From contig NZ_WNZY01000004.1 of assembly GCF_009725205.1 (NCBI RefSeq), positions 248,001 to 312,000 on the forward strand: a stretch of 64,000 bases of DNA, written 5' to 3'. The notes below the pieces were generated by a model, which searched no databases, had not been told where the DNA came from, and saw nothing but the letters and a program-made list of their open reading frames with translations. The first letter of the stretch is position 1. The number at the start of each line of letters is the position of its first letter. The stretch comes from Paenibacillus timonensis (lineage in GTDB: Bacteria; Bacillota; Bacilli; Paenibacillales; Paenibacillaceae). Made by a program: the position numbers and the translations under genes. Shown piece by piece: positions 43,563 to 52,560 of this stretch.

Positions 43563-44741
43563 TTAGTTCTCCCCTTTCATCTCATGCACGCCGTCGCCTA
43601 CGCCGCACACGTAAAACTCGCCATCCAACCCTGTCCGTTCTTTATAAGCCTGACCAACTTCAGCCACGAACCGCTCTACGGAATCCTCATGCACCAGCGA
43701 TACCGTACAGCCGCCAAAGCCTGCCCCGGTCATCCGAGCGCCCAGCGTGCCGTCAATCTTCCGCGCCTCCTCAACCATCACGTCCAGCTCCAGGCAGCTC
43801 ACTTCGTACAAATCGCGCAGCGAATCATGCGAAGCATTCATCAGTTCGCCGAAGGTCTTCAGGTCGTTCGCGCTCAGTGCGTCCACCGATTTCAACACGC
43901 GCGCGTTCTCTTCCACAACGTGTTTGGCCCGTTTCAACAGAACTTCATTCGCAAAATCTCCCTGCCACCGCTCCAATTGATCCGGCTTCAGATGGGCCAA
44001 GAACTCCAGGCTCGGTTCGCGTTTTTGCAAAATCGCCAACGCTTCATCGCATTCCGAACGCCGTTCGTTGTACTTGGAGTCTACCAGTCCCCGGCGCTTC
44101 TTCGTGTTGCTGATGACAAGTTTATATGCGCCGGTCCGGAATGGCACGAGCTTGTATTCCAAGGTATCGCACATCAGAAGGATCGCATGATCCTGGGCCC
44201 CGTTTGCAACGGCAAACTGGTCCATGATGCCGCTGTTGACGCCGACGTACTGGTTCTCCGCCCGTTGGGATAACCGGGCAATTTCAACTTTGTTCGTCTC
44301 TTTCCCTTCCATGCTCAAGAGAGCAAAAGCCGTCACTACTTCGATCGATGCCGAGGAGGACAATCCCGAACCGTTCGGAATCTCGCCGTGGAACAGGAGG
44401 TCGTAACCGCTTGTAAGCGAGATGCCCAGCTTCTTCAGTTCCACGTAGACGCCGATTGGGTAATCGATCCACTCCCCGGTTTTGCTCTTTCCGAGGTCTC
44501 CGAGCTCCAGCTCCGCCGTATACGGCAGATTACTAGAAGCGAAAGAAACTTTATCGTCCGTCCGTCTACGAATCGCCAGCGTCGTTCCGAACTCCAGCGC
44601 GGCGGGGAACACATATCCCCCGTTATAGTCGATATGCTCGCCGATCAGATTGACGCGGCCCGGTGCGTTGAATACGCGCAGCGGCTCGGAGCTTTCCCCG
44701 TATTTGGATATAAACAATTGTTCCATTTCATTCTTCTTCAT
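43563..44741 (-). CDS. galK: Galactokinase
   Basis: Phosphorylates galactose at C1. The 392-residue GHMP kinase has the galactokinase signature G-R-V-N-L-I-G-E-H-I-D-Y-N-G-G, the ATP loop P-N-G-S-G-L-S-S-S-A-S and the C-terminal G-A-R-M-T-G-A-G-F-G-G. The start at 44741 has GGGGTG about eight bases upstream. It is the first gene of the gal operon, divergent from an AraC regulator. Confidence 0.97.
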   Translation of the reverse strand: MKKNEMEQLFISKYGESSEPLRVFNAPGRVNLIGEHIDYNGGYVFPAALEFGTTLAIRRRTDDKVSFASSNLPYTAELELGDLGKSKTGEWIDYPIGVYVELKKLGISLTSGYDLLFHGEIPNGSGLSSSASIEVVTAFALLSMEGKETNKVEIARLSQRAENQYVGVNSGIMDQFAVANGAQDHAILLMCDTLEYKLVPFRTGAYKLVISNTKKRRGLVDSKYNERRSECDEALAILQKREPSLEFLAHLKPDQLERWQGDFANEVLLKRAKHVVEENARVLKSVDALSANDLKTFGELMNASHDSLRDLYEVSCLELDVMVEEARKIDGTLGARMTGAGFGGCTVSLVHEDSVERFVAEVGQAYKERTGLDGEFYVCGVGDGVHEMKGEN

Positions 44742-44784
44742 TAACGTACACCCCATCTTCATGGAATCTTTAATTCTTGTACCC

Positions 44785-44836
44785 AGTATAATGAAATCGC
44801 TCTGCTTTGATAATGCAACTTTGCGAGAACTATATA
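44785..44836. promoter_or_regulatory. Divergent promoter region galK / AraC regulator
   Basis: Plus strand: TTGATA (44807-44812), 18-base spacer, TATATA (44831-44836) for the regulator. Minus strand: a TATACT -10 at 44785-44790 for galK with no good -35, as expected of an activator-dependent promoter. ATGAAATCGCT (from 44791) matches the first half of a cre but the second half fails. Confidence 0.45.
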
Positions 44837-44919
44837 GATAAATGTGACTTTCCAGAATATAATGTGAACAGATATCTTTCAGGGTGTATTCGCCCTTGCC
44901 AAAAAAGGAGACACGACCC

Positions 44920-45783
44920 TTGAAGCGAGAAACCTATAGTGCGGCCGCCAACCCGGATTTGTTCGAAGCGGAGGATCTGCATGTCCTCTTCGCCGGCGAA
45001 AGCCAGACCCTGCCCGATCACCGCTTGGGCCCGAAAGTCTATGATTATTACCTTCTTCACTTTGTGGAACAAGGCAAGGGCTCTTTTCGGACCGAATCGG
45101 CCTCCTATGAGCTCAGTGAAGGGGATGGCTTCCTGATTCTCCCCGATCAGCTCGTCAGTTATGCTTCCGATGTCGTCGATCCTTGGCGTTATCGCTGGAT
45201 CGCTTTCACCGGCGCAAAGGCGACCGATCTCGTGTCGCGGGCCGGCTTCACCCCGGAGCAACCGGTATTTCGGCAGGGTGATGGCAGCCCGATTCCATCC
45301 ATGCTGAGCAGCGTGTTACAGACCTTTCAAACCAAAAAAAACAGCTCCCATCTGCTATCGCTGGGGCTGTTGCATCAAATCATGGCCGAGGCCCAGGAGA
45401 CGCTCGGCATGGCTTCCGCGCTGCCGTCGGGCGAATCGGGCGTTCAGCGGATTGTGAAGCAAATGATTCATTATATGTCCAGCCAATATGCGCATCCGGT
45501 TTCCATTGAACAAATGTGCGCTTCCTTGGGGTATAACCGGGCTTATCTCTCTCGCATTTTCAAAAAAGAAACCGGCTACACTCCGGTCACCTACCTCCTG
45601 AAGCTCAGAATCGATAAATCGCGACAGCTCCTTCGCGAACGTCCGGAGCTGTCGATCGAGCAGATCGCCGCTTCCGTAGGTCTCACCGATCCGCTCTATT
45701 TCTCTCGGCAATTCCGTCGGTTCCATCACGAATCTCCAAGCGAATACCGCAGAGCCGTAACCCGGACTCCCTCAGCGGAATGA
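44920..45783 (+). CDS. AraC-family regulator, probable control of galKET
   Basis: A 287-residue regulator with a cupin-like N-terminal sensor (Y-L-L-H-F-V-E-Q-G-K-G, then F-L-I-L-P-D-Q) and a C-terminal double helix-turn-helix (I-E-Q-M-C-A-S-L-G-Y-N-R-A-Y-L-S-R-I-F and I-A-A-S-V-G-L-T-D-P-L-Y-F-S-R-Q-F). A TTG start at 44920 is chosen because AAAGGAG lies nine bases upstream; the earlier GTG lacks a site. Divergent position suggests galactose-dependent activation, which is inferred. It converges on the sirtuin gene with 8 bases between. Confidence 0.87.
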   Translation: MKRETYSAAANPDLFEAEDLHVLFAGESQTLPDHRLGPKVYDYYLLHFVEQGKGSFRTESASYELSEGDGFLILPDQLVSYASDVVDPWRYRWIAFTGAKATDLVSRAGFTPEQPVFRQGDGSPIPSMLSSVLQTFQTKKNSSHLLSLGLLHQIMAEAQETLGMASALPSGESGVQRIVKQMIHYMSSQYAHPVSIEQMCASLGYNRAYLSRIFKKETGYTPVTYLLKLRIDKSRQLLRERPELSIEQIAASVGLTDPLYFSRQFRRFHHESPSEYRRAVTRTPSAE

Positions 45784-45791
45784 GCTTTGCT

Positions 45792-46541
45792 TTACTCCTC
45801 CAGTCCCAGCTTCCGGGAGACGGCCCCCAATACCGCACCGATCGGCTCGGTAATCAGCAGGTCGGCCCGGTTGTCATAGGTGGTGGACGATGCGTTGATC
45901 AGCACCGTCCGTTCGCCGCGGAAATAGGTGATCAGGTGCGCCGCTGGCTGAACCGTCAGCGAGGTGCCGCCGATCAGAAGCAGGTCGGCTCCGGCTATCG
46001 CATCGACCGTATCCTGAATCACCTGCTCATCCAAGCTTTCACCGTACAGCACCACGTCCGGCTTGATGATTCCGCCGCAGGTACAACGGGGCACGTCGTC
46101 TTCCTTGCCCATCACGTCTTCCAGCGTATAGGTGCGGCCGCAGTCCATACAGGTGTTGCGGTGCACCGATCCGTGCAGCTCCAGCACGCGTCGGCTGCCC
46201 GCCTGCTGATGGAGCCCATCGATGTTTTGCGTGACTACAGCCTTTAATTTTCCCGCTCGCTCCAGTTCAGCCAAGCAGCGGTGCGCGGCATTCGGCTGCG
46301 CTTCCGGGTGAATCATCTTCGTCTTGTAGAAATCGAAAAAAACTTCGGGATGCCGGTCGAAAAACCGCCGGCTCAAAATCTCCTCCGGCGCGTAAGGCGA
46401 AGCCTTCTCCATCTGATAGATGCCCGCCGCCGAACGGAAGTCGGGGATCCCACTTTCGGTCGAGACCCCGGCCCCGCCGAAAAATACGATATTATGGCTT
46501 TCCTGAATCCAAGCCGCTAAATTGTCCGTCTCCTTGGTCAT
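45792..46541 (-). CDS. cobB: NAD-dependent protein deacylase (sirtuin)
   Basis: Removes acyl groups from lysines using NAD. The 249 residues contain G-A-G-V-S-T-E-S-G-I-P-D-F-R-S (near 24-38), T-Q-N-I-D-G-L-H, the catalytic His in E-L-H-G-S-V-H and a zinc site with C-M-D-C and C-T-C. In Bacillus the homologue (SrtN) helps control acetyl-CoA synthetase. The ATG follows AGGAGG. It lies 14 bases after the HAD gene and is probably co-transcribed. Confidence 0.94.
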   Translation of the reverse strand: MTKETDNLAAWIQESHNIVFFGGAGVSTESGIPDFRSAAGIYQMEKASPYAPEEILSRRFFDRHPEVFFDFYKTKMIHPEAQPNAAHRCLAELERAGKLKAVVTQNIDGLHQQAGSRRVLELHGSVHRNTCMDCGRTYTLEDVMGKEDDVPRCTCGGIIKPDVVLYGESLDEQVIQDTVDAIAGADLLLIGGTSLTVQPAAHLITYFRGERTVLINASSTTYDNRADLLITEPIGAVLGAVSRKLGLEE

Positions 46542-46555
46542 CCGTATCGAACCTC

Positions 46556-47338
46556 CTAATGATGGATCGTCAACTCGCGGTAACCGGCGATGATGACGTC
46601 CGCGTCACGCAAGTAACCCGCTCCCTGCGCGTCTTCGCTGTAATCCTCCGCTACTCCAATCGTCATGGCGACTCCCGCACGTTTTCCCATTTGCATATCG
46701 GCATTGCTGTCGCCGATCACCACGGCCTCGCCTGGTTGGAGGCCAAGCTCGCGGCAAGCCAACAACGCCATGTCCGGTCCCGGTTTGCCCCGGGTCACCC
46801 GGTCTCGCCCGACTATGCTGACGAACGCATCCCGGATGCCCATCCATTCCAAATGCTCCAGCGCTTCCGAGGTTGAATCAGAGGTGACGACCGCCAGCTT
46901 CAGTCCCGCATTCAGGCAATCCTGCAGGAATTCACGCAGCCCTGGCAAAGGGACGGCTTCTCGCCTCCGCTTGAGATCAGCCATAGCCGAGGCATTTAAT
47001 TCCCTGACGGCCGTAATCGCTTCGTTCCATGGAAGCCCCGCAGCATACAACGTCGAAGCCAACAACGCGATGACCTCTTCTTCCGTACCCATTGCGACCG
47101 GACCGGTCTTGTCGTAACCAATCACCCGGTTCTCCCCATCCGTATGTAACCCAAGCAGTCCTGCTTTGTTTAAGCTTCCGGGGGATCCCAATTCGGACAA
47201 CTTCCGCTCCATTAGACCGGTTAAAGCCACCGCCCAGCTTCCCCACAGGCCCATGAAATTCAACAGCGTCCCGTCCTTGTCAAACAAAATCGCACGGCAA
47301 GCCGCTTGGTGCCCCTGTGTTTCAATCGTGGCCATCAT
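46556..47338 (-). CDS. HAD-family phosphatase
   Basis: Phosphoglycolate-phosphatase-like hydrolase of 260 residues with all four HAD motifs: D-K-D-G-T-L (Asp nucleophile near 20), V-V-T-S-D, K-P-G-P-D and G-D-S-N-A-D. A helical cap lies between motifs I and II (about 40-125). Substrate unknown. Two adjacent ATGs occur; the second is better spaced from GGGGG. It precedes the sirtuin gene on the same strand. Confidence 0.88.
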   Translation of the reverse strand: MMATIETQGHQAACRAILFDKDGTLLNFMGLWGSWAVALTGLMERKLSELGSPGSLNKAGLLGLHTDGENRVIGYDKTGPVAMGTEEEVIALLASTLYAAGLPWNEAITAVRELNASAMADLKRRREAVPLPGLREFLQDCLNAGLKLAVVTSDSTSEALEHLEWMGIRDAFVSIVGRDRVTRGKPGPDMALLACRELGLQPGEAVVIGDSNADMQMGKRAGVAMTIGVAEDYSEDAQGAGYLRDADVIIAGYRELTIHH

Positions 47339-47448
47339 GATCCCCCTTCCAGTACATCCATGTCCTTATTATACCATTTTTACAACTTTACCAAGGCTCC
47401 TCAAGCTGTCATACGTTAGTCACACCCGCCAAATTGAGAACGCTTAAT

Positions 47449-47466
47449 TTGTGATTAATATCACAA
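47449..47466. promoter_or_regulatory. Perfect Fnr/Rex-type palindrome upstream of the acyltransferase
   Basis: TTGTGATTAATATCACAA has 7-bp perfect arms and matches TGTGA-N6-TCACA exactly. It lies 104 bases upstream of the acyltransferase ATG. Fnr, Rex and Crp-like regulators share this motif, so the regulator is not decided by sequence. Confidence 0.5.
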
Positions 47467-47569
47467 GCTTAAATCTGTAAAGAGAGTACGTTATTCATGA
47501 ACTCATTTATTTAAATTTTAAACGATATCCGCTAGGGAAGTTCACTGGAAAGAGGGGAACTGGTCCGTC

Positions 47570-48622
47570 ATGACGCCATCCAAAATCAACCCGCAAGGTG
47601 AGATATTTTTCTTGAACTTACGCTTCTTGCTGATCCTTTGTGTATTCGTCGGCAACGCCATCGAACCGCTTACCCTGCGGATTGACGGGTTGCAAACCCT
47701 CTACCAATGGATTTTTACCTTTCACATGCCTTTGTTCGTGTTCGTAACCGGCTATTTTGCCAAACCTAATTTGACCGGCGGCAAGGGCAGAAAGATCATG
47801 CTGCAGATCGGCTTGCAGTACCTCATTTTTCAGAGCTTATACTCCGTGCTGGATGTCGCGGTGTTCCGTGTAGACCACATTCACCATTCCTTCTTCGCAC
47901 CGTATTTGTTGCTGTGGTTCCTGGTCAGTCATCTAGGCTGGCGATGGATGCTGCTCTTGATGCAAAAATGTTCGCCTCTTCAACAGCTTGCCGTCTCCAT
48001 CCTGCTGGCGGTACTGGTCGGCTATCTGCAAATCGACGGCGTGTGGTTTAGCGTATCTCGGACGTTCGTGTTTCTGCCGTTTTTCGTGCTCGGCTATCAT
48101 TTCTCCGATCGCTTGCTTCAATTTCTACAGAATCCAATTGTCAAAATCGCATCCACTCTCGTTTCGCTCAGTTTACTGGTCACTTTAGGACTCGCTACAT
48201 CAAGCATCCATCCGGGTTGGCTTTACGGCAGCATGACCTACATCCAGCTCGGCCATCCCGAATGGTACGCCGGCTTGTTCCGTCTGTTGCTCTACCCCGT
48301 GCAGTTGCTGTCGGGACTCGCTTTTCTTGGCCTGGTTCCATCCCGGGCCAGCCATCTCACCAAGCTCGGTCGTCGCACCCTTTACGTTTTCCTGCTGCAC
48401 GGTTTTATCGTGCGCTTGGCGGCCGTATCTCCGCTTTACGGACATGTGCATGGCGAGTTGGGCGGGTTGCTGGTCATTGCCGGAGCCGTGGCGCTCACCC
48501 TGCTTCTCGCCCAACCCTGGGTGCGCAAATGGAGCGCCCCGTTGGTCGAGCCCTCGGTAGAATGGCTGTTGAAGCTGGAACACCAAGCTTTGCGGCAGCT
48601 TGGAGCGGCCGGTAAACCATAA
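47570..48622 (+). CDS. Membrane acyltransferase family 3 protein
   Basis: Probably O-acylates a cell-surface glycan or polymer. The 350-residue protein has about ten membrane segments and the family's early features: F-L-N-L-R-F at the start and the F-H-M-P-L-F-V-F-V-T-G-Y segment near 50-63, where the His is the likely catalytic residue. It resembles the YkrP/OatA membrane domain without an SGNH domain. The ATG follows GAGGGGAA. A redox-type palindrome upstream and a strong terminator downstream make it a single unit. Confidence 0.85.
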   Translation: MTPSKINPQGEIFFLNLRFLLILCVFVGNAIEPLTLRIDGLQTLYQWIFTFHMPLFVFVTGYFAKPNLTGGKGRKIMLQIGLQYLIFQSLYSVLDVAVFRVDHIHHSFFAPYLLLWFLVSHLGWRWMLLLMQKCSPLQQLAVSILLAVLVGYLQIDGVWFSVSRTFVFLPFFVLGYHFSDRLLQFLQNPIVKIASTLVSLSLLVTLGLATSSIHPGWLYGSMTYIQLGHPEWYAGLFRLLLYPVQLLSGLAFLGLVPSRASHLTKLGRRTLYVFLLHGFIVRLAAVSPLYGHVHGELGGLLVIAGAVALTLLLAQPWVRKWSAPLVEPSVEWLLKLEHQALRQLGAAGKP

Positions 48623-48658
48623 GCCAGGCGTAACCTGGAATATGGAAGGAGCTCGAAA

Positions 48659-48690
48659 ATACCTTTCAAACCGAAAGGTATCTTTTTTTT
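48659..48690 (+). terminator. Terminator of the acyltransferase gene
   Basis: ATACCTTTC/GAAAGGTAT stem with a 5-base loop, followed by eight T residues after one C. Confidence 0.85.
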
Positions 48691-48718
48691 GGATATTTTG
48701 AATTTTTTGAACAAACTC

Positions 48719-48743
48719 GTTTCATCATGGAAATCCGTGGTAA
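48719..48743 (+). promoter_or_regulatory. SigB-like promoter candidate of the KGG-repeat gene
   Basis: GTTTCA, 13-base spacer, TGGTAA resembles the SigB pattern GTTTAA-N13-15-GGGTAT at several positions. It lies 43 bases before the start codon. Weak; no sigB gene is visible. Confidence 0.25.
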
Positions 48744-48785
48744 ATAAAACATACGTACTCCAAAATAAGATCAAGGAGGGATTCG

Positions 48786-49052
48786 ATGGCACGAAGCCAA
48801 AGCAAAATGACTCGAGAAGAAGCGGGACGTTTGGGAGGACTGGCCACGGCCAAGAACCACGGCAAAGCCTTTTACCAAGAAATTGGACAAAAAGGCGGCG
48901 AAGCGACCTCGAAAACCCATAACCGCGACTTTTATCAGGAAATCGGTCAGAAGGGCGGCGAAGCAACATCCCAGAAGCACGACACCGGTTTCTATCGTGA
49001 TATTGGCCGCAAAGGCGGGGTCGCCCGCAGTAAACCAGGATTTAATGCATGA
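48786..49052 (+). CDS. KGG-repeat general stress protein (GsiB-like hydrophilin)
   Basis: A small, very hydrophilic protein of 88 residues, probably protective under drying or osmotic stress. The unit F-Y-Q-E-I-G-Q-K-G-G-E-A-T-S is repeated about three times (near 29-42, 49-62, 69-79), preceded by E-E-A-G-R-L-G-G-L-A-T, as in GsiB and YciG/con-10 proteins. The ATG has AAGGAGG six bases upstream. Own terminator downstream. GsiB itself has more repeats, so this is a short form. Confidence 0.85.
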   Translation: MARSQSKMTREEAGRLGGLATAKNHGKAFYQEIGQKGGEATSKTHNRDFYQEIGQKGGEATSQKHDTGFYRDIGRKGGVARSKPGFNA

Positions 49053-49061
49053 ACCTTGTGG

Positions 49062-49090
49062 AATCTCCGGCCCCCCCCGGAGATTTCTTT
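49062..49090 (+). terminator. Terminator of the KGG-repeat gene
   Basis: AATCTCCGG/CCGGAGATT stem with a C-only loop, followed by a T-rich tail. It lies 10 bases after the stop codon. Confidence 0.75.
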
Positions 49091-49240
49091 ATTTTCATAG
49101 ACCGTGAAAGCGCCCTGTCCTCTAGCCATTTCCTGTGATCAACGGGTAGAAAATCATAACCACTTGTGATAGACTCTAGAGAAAACCTTTAGCGGTGTAA
49201 AGCTCCAAAACTATAACTAATCATGGGGGGATCGGTGATC

Positions 49241-50926
49241 ATGACAGCCAAGAAGATGCGTTCTGATATGATCAAAAAAGGCTTCGACCGTGCGCCGCAC
49301 CGCAGTTTGCTGCGTGCCGCCGGCGTGAAAGAAGAAGATTTCGGCAAACCGTTTATCGCGGTCTGCAACTCGTATATCGATATCGTGCCCGGACATGTGC
49401 ACTTGCAGGAGTTCGGCAAGATCGTAAAGGAAGCCATTCGCGAAGCCGGAGGCGTTCCGTTTGAGTTTAATACCATCGGTGTGGATGACGGTATTGCGAT
49501 GGGCCATATTGGCATGCGCTACTCCCTGCCAAGCCGGGAAATCATCGCCGACTCGCTCGAGACCGTCGTTTCGGCGCACTGGTTCGACGGCATGGTTTGC
49601 ATTCCGAACTGCGACAAAATCACACCGGGGATGATGATGGGCGCGCTGCGCGTCAACATTCCAACCGTCTTCGTCAGCGGCGGCCCAATGAAAGCCGGCG
49701 TAGACAGCAAAGGACGGAAATTGTCCCTGACCTCCGTCTTTGAAGGTGTAGGCGCGCATCAGGCTGGACAAATCAGCGATAATGACCTGCTGGAGCTGGA
49801 ACAATACGGCTGTCCAACCTGCGGTTCCTGTTCCGGCATGTTCACCGCCAACTCGATGAACTGCCTCGCCGAAGCGCTGGGTCTGGCTATGCCGGGTAAC
49901 GGCACGATCCTCGCTGTGGCTGAAGAACGCCGCGATTTCGTTCGGGAATCCGCGCGTCAGCTGATGAAACTGATCGAACTCGATTTGAAACCTCGTGACA
50001 TCGTCACTAAGGAATCCATCGACAACGCCTTTGCGCTGGATATGGCGATGGGCGGCTCCACCAACACCGTGCTTCATACGCTGGCACTAGCCCAGGAAGC
50101 AGGCATCGATTACCCGTTGGAACGAATCAATGAAGTTGCCAACCGCGTGCCGCATATCGCCAAGCTGGCTCCGGCATCCGACCTCTTTATCGAAGACGTT
50201 CACCGGGCTGGCGGCGTCAGCGCCGTCATTAACGAGCTGCTGAAGAAGCCAGGTGCGATCTTTGGCGATCAAATGACCGTAACGGGTAAGACGCTAGCCG
50301 AAAACGTTGCAGGCTGCGAAATCCTCGACCCGAATGTCATTCATCCGCTCGACAAAGCGCATTCGGAAAAAGGCGGCCTCGCCATTCTGTACGGTAACCT
50401 AGCTCCGGAAGGTTCGGTTATCAAAGTAGGGGCCGTAGATGCTTCGGTTGGCGGCTACCATAAAGGTCCAGCCATCTGCTTCGACTCCCAGGAGGAGGCA
50501 CTGGAAGGAATCGCCGGCGGCAAAGTCAAAGAAGGCTGCGTCGTTGTTATCCGTTATGAAGGTCCTAAAGGCGGGCCGGGGATGCCGGAAATGCTGGCAC
50601 CGACTTCGCAAATCGTCGGTATGGGGCTTGGCGCGAAGGTCGGCTTGATCACCGACGGACGTTTCTCCGGCGCTTCTCGCGGTATCAGCATCGGTCATAT
50701 CTCTCCAGAGGCAGCGGAAGGCGGACCTATCGCTTTTGTCGAAGATGGTGACATCATCGAGCTTGACCTGAATAACCGCAAGATCGAGCTGCATGTCAGC
50801 GACGAAGAGCTCGCACGCCGCAAAGCGAATTGGAAAGGCTTTGAGCCGAAGGTCAAAACCGGTTACTTGGCTCGTTATTCCAAACTGGTCACCAACGCCA
50901 GTTCGGGTGGCGTCATGAAGATTTAG
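49241..50926 (+). CDS. ilvD: Dihydroxy-acid dehydratase
   Basis: Third step of branched-chain amino acid synthesis. The 561-residue protein has the iron-sulfur ligands in [25 protein letters not shown] and [12 protein letters not shown], plus the C-terminal [11 protein letters not shown]. The ATG at 49241 lies about ten bases after GGGGGG; an in-frame ATG 18 bases earlier overlaps that site. It stands alone, not in an ilv-leu operon, and no T-box leader is visible. Confidence 0.96.
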   Translation: MTAKKMRSDMIKKGFDRAPHRSLLRAAGVKEEDFGKPFIAVCNSYIDIVPGHVHLQEFGKIVKEAIREAGGVPFEFNTIGVDDGIAMGHIGMRYSLPSREIIADSLETVVSAHWFDGMVCIPNCDKITPGMMMGALRVNIPTVFVSGGPMKAGVDSKGRKLSLTSVFEGVGAHQAGQISDNDLLELEQYGCPTCGSCSGMFTANSMNCLAEALGLAMPGNGTILAVAEERRDFVRESARQLMKLIELDLKPRDIVTKESIDNAFALDMAMGGSTNTVLHTLALAQEAGIDYPLERINEVANRVPHIAKLAPASDLFIEDVHRAGGVSAVINELLKKPGAIFGDQMTVTGKTLAENVAGCEILDPNVIHPLDKAHSEKGGLAILYGNLAPEGSVIKVGAVDASVGGYHKGPAICFDSQEEALEGIAGGKVKEGCVVVIRYEGPKGGPGMPEMLAPTSQIVGMGLGAKVGLITDGRFSGASRGISIGHISPEAAEGGPIAFVEDGDIIELDLNNRKIELHVSDEELARRKANWKGFEPKVKTGYLARYSKLVTNASSGGVMKI

Positions 50927-50942
50927 TTTAACAAATTTACAA

Positions 50943-50983
50943 AAAGGCCGTATCCGGATCATGATGATCCAGATACGGCCTTT
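50943..50983. terminator. Bidirectional terminator between ilvD and the deacetylase gene
   Basis: An 18-base arm AAAGGCCGTATC-C-GGATC pairs with its complement (one bulge) around a 5-base loop, with T-rich sequence on both strands. It serves the two convergent genes. Confidence 0.85.
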
Positions 50984-51014
50984 CCTGTTCACAGATGAAA
51001 ATCGAAAGAATCCG

Positions 51015-52433
51015 TTACCGAGTAGGCATGGAGATGCTAAGTAAAGACTCCTCTTCTACGACCTCAGTCTTCTCTAAGGTCGAATGGCTGCGATGCGAAC
51101 CGGTTTCGGTGAACCTTGCCAGGAGGTGATCCATCGGCATCACCATCATTTTGGGTACCAATTCTTGAGGTTGCTCTTTTAATCTCGACTTCCCTGCGGG
51201 ATGTATAACGCTCATCAATAATTTCAAATAGATTTGAGTCGAGCTCGCAAACCAACCTCTCGGCAAATCGGTAATAATAAATCCAAATTGCTCGGGTCCC
51301 CGATTAATCATGCTGACGCCATACAAAGCTTTGACCTCTTTGAGTTCGGGATGGTCGTAGATATACTGGGCCAGCTTCGGTAACGTTTTCTCAAAATTGC
51401 GAATCATTTGAATCGCCAATTGCACCGTAGTCCTGGAGCGAGTTCCGATTTCGTACAACTTCTTGTTGTCGAAATGGAGCTCCATGACCTGATCGCCTGC
51501 TTGGAGGGTTTTCCCATCGTTTAAGGCTACCGGTTCCCCGTGGTAAGGGCGGATACGGAAATGGAGGAACGGATTCTGGGTATCCGGCGTTTTCAACTGG
51601 AATATCACGTGGAAGATCTTCTCCCATAACAGCCATAAGGCCACGATACTTCGTTTGAACCAGGACACCTTCACCGGCGTTCTTCCCTTTGGTACGGGAG
51701 TCCCAGCGGGTTTGTTTTTACGCTTCGCTTCTTCCGTTACTTGAATCAATTCGTCGATGCGAATGCTGCGCAATCCGCGGCGATCCGCTTCCGTCAGCAC
51801 GCGCTCAAGCGCGGTCAGCATTTCAGCCGGCGCTCCGACATTGGCACCTAAGGTAGCGCCGCAATCGTGCAGTAGAAATACTTCTCCACCCCGCAGTTTC
51901 TTCATCATGCGTTTCGTTAAACGGTCAGCGCCAACCTTCACTCGCCAATCGGCAAACATCGCCGACCACAGGACGATTTGCGTGTTGCCCCGGTTCGTAA
52001 AATCAAACAGGTTGACGATTCCCCACGGCGGACGATAATAATGGGAATCCACGCCGGTAACGTCGTAGATGATCTTATTCGTCTTCTGAATTTGTTTCTT
52101 AACTGCGGCCGGTCCCATCAGCCAGTTGGTTTTGTGCACATAGTTGTGCGATCCGATCAAGTGGCCTTCCTCGTGAATCCGTTTAATCAATTCGGGATAT
52201 TTCTCCGCATTCGAGCCGACGAGAAAAAATGTCGCCTTCGCCCCATGGCGCTTGAGTAAATCAAGCAATTGCGGAGTATATTTCGGATCGGGGCCATCGT
52301 CAAAGGTGAGCGCGAACTCCTTATCGCTGGTCCCGTGCTTAAATACGCGAAAACCGAAGATCCGAGTGATCAATCCGGGTATAAAAGCGTACAGCGTAGA
52401 GATATAAAATAACCATAGCAGCAAAGTCTCCAT
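51015..52433 (-). CDS. Polysaccharide deacetylase fused to a YkoP-like domain
   Basis: Probably N-deacetylates a cell-wall or extracellular polysaccharide. The 472-residue product has an N-terminal membrane segment (about 3-24) and a NodB domain (about 35-230) with T-F-D-D-G-P-D (43-49), H-N-Y-V-H (96-100), R-P-P-W-G (134-138) and L-L-H-D-C-G. Residues about 265-440 form a second domain with two short hydrophobic patches, recalled as similar to Bacillus YkoP but not verified. The start at 52433 gives a clean N-terminal anchor with GGGGAAAG upstream. All NodB metal and catalytic residues are present. Confidence 0.85.
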   Translation of the reverse strand: METLLLWLFYISTLYAFIPGLITRIFGFRVFKHGTSDKEFALTFDDGPDPKYTPQLLDLLKRHGAKATFFLVGSNAEKYPELIKRIHEEGHLIGSHNYVHKTNWLMGPAAVKKQIQKTNKIIYDVTGVDSHYYRPPWGIVNLFDFTNRGNTQIVLWSAMFADWRVKVGADRLTKRMMKKLRGGEVFLLHDCGATLGANVGAPAEMLTALERVLTEADRRGLRSIRIDELIQVTEEAKRKNKPAGTPVPKGRTPVKVSWFKRSIVALWLLWEKIFHVIFQLKTPDTQNPFLHFRIRPYHGEPVALNDGKTLQAGDQVMELHFDNKKLYEIGTRSRTTVQLAIQMIRNFEKTLPKLAQYIYDHPELKEVKALYGVSMINRGPEQFGFIITDLPRGWFASSTQIYLKLLMSVIHPAGKSRLKEQPQELVPKMMVMPMDHLLARFTETGSHRSHSTLEKTEVVEEESLLSISMPTR

Positions 52434-52560
52434 ATGCTTTCCCCACTTTTCTATGATCAATGACTTTGGCATGCTCCGTGAAAAGCATAGCATCTACACT
52501 ATTTTATCACAGACGTCCCTAGTTTAGGCGCATTATTTTGGGGAAAGCACAGGAAATCGG

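Noticed and set aside
49091..49240. T-box or other leader before ilvD
   Set aside because: The gap is only about 150 bases after the terminator and shows no T-box bulge sequence or leader terminator.
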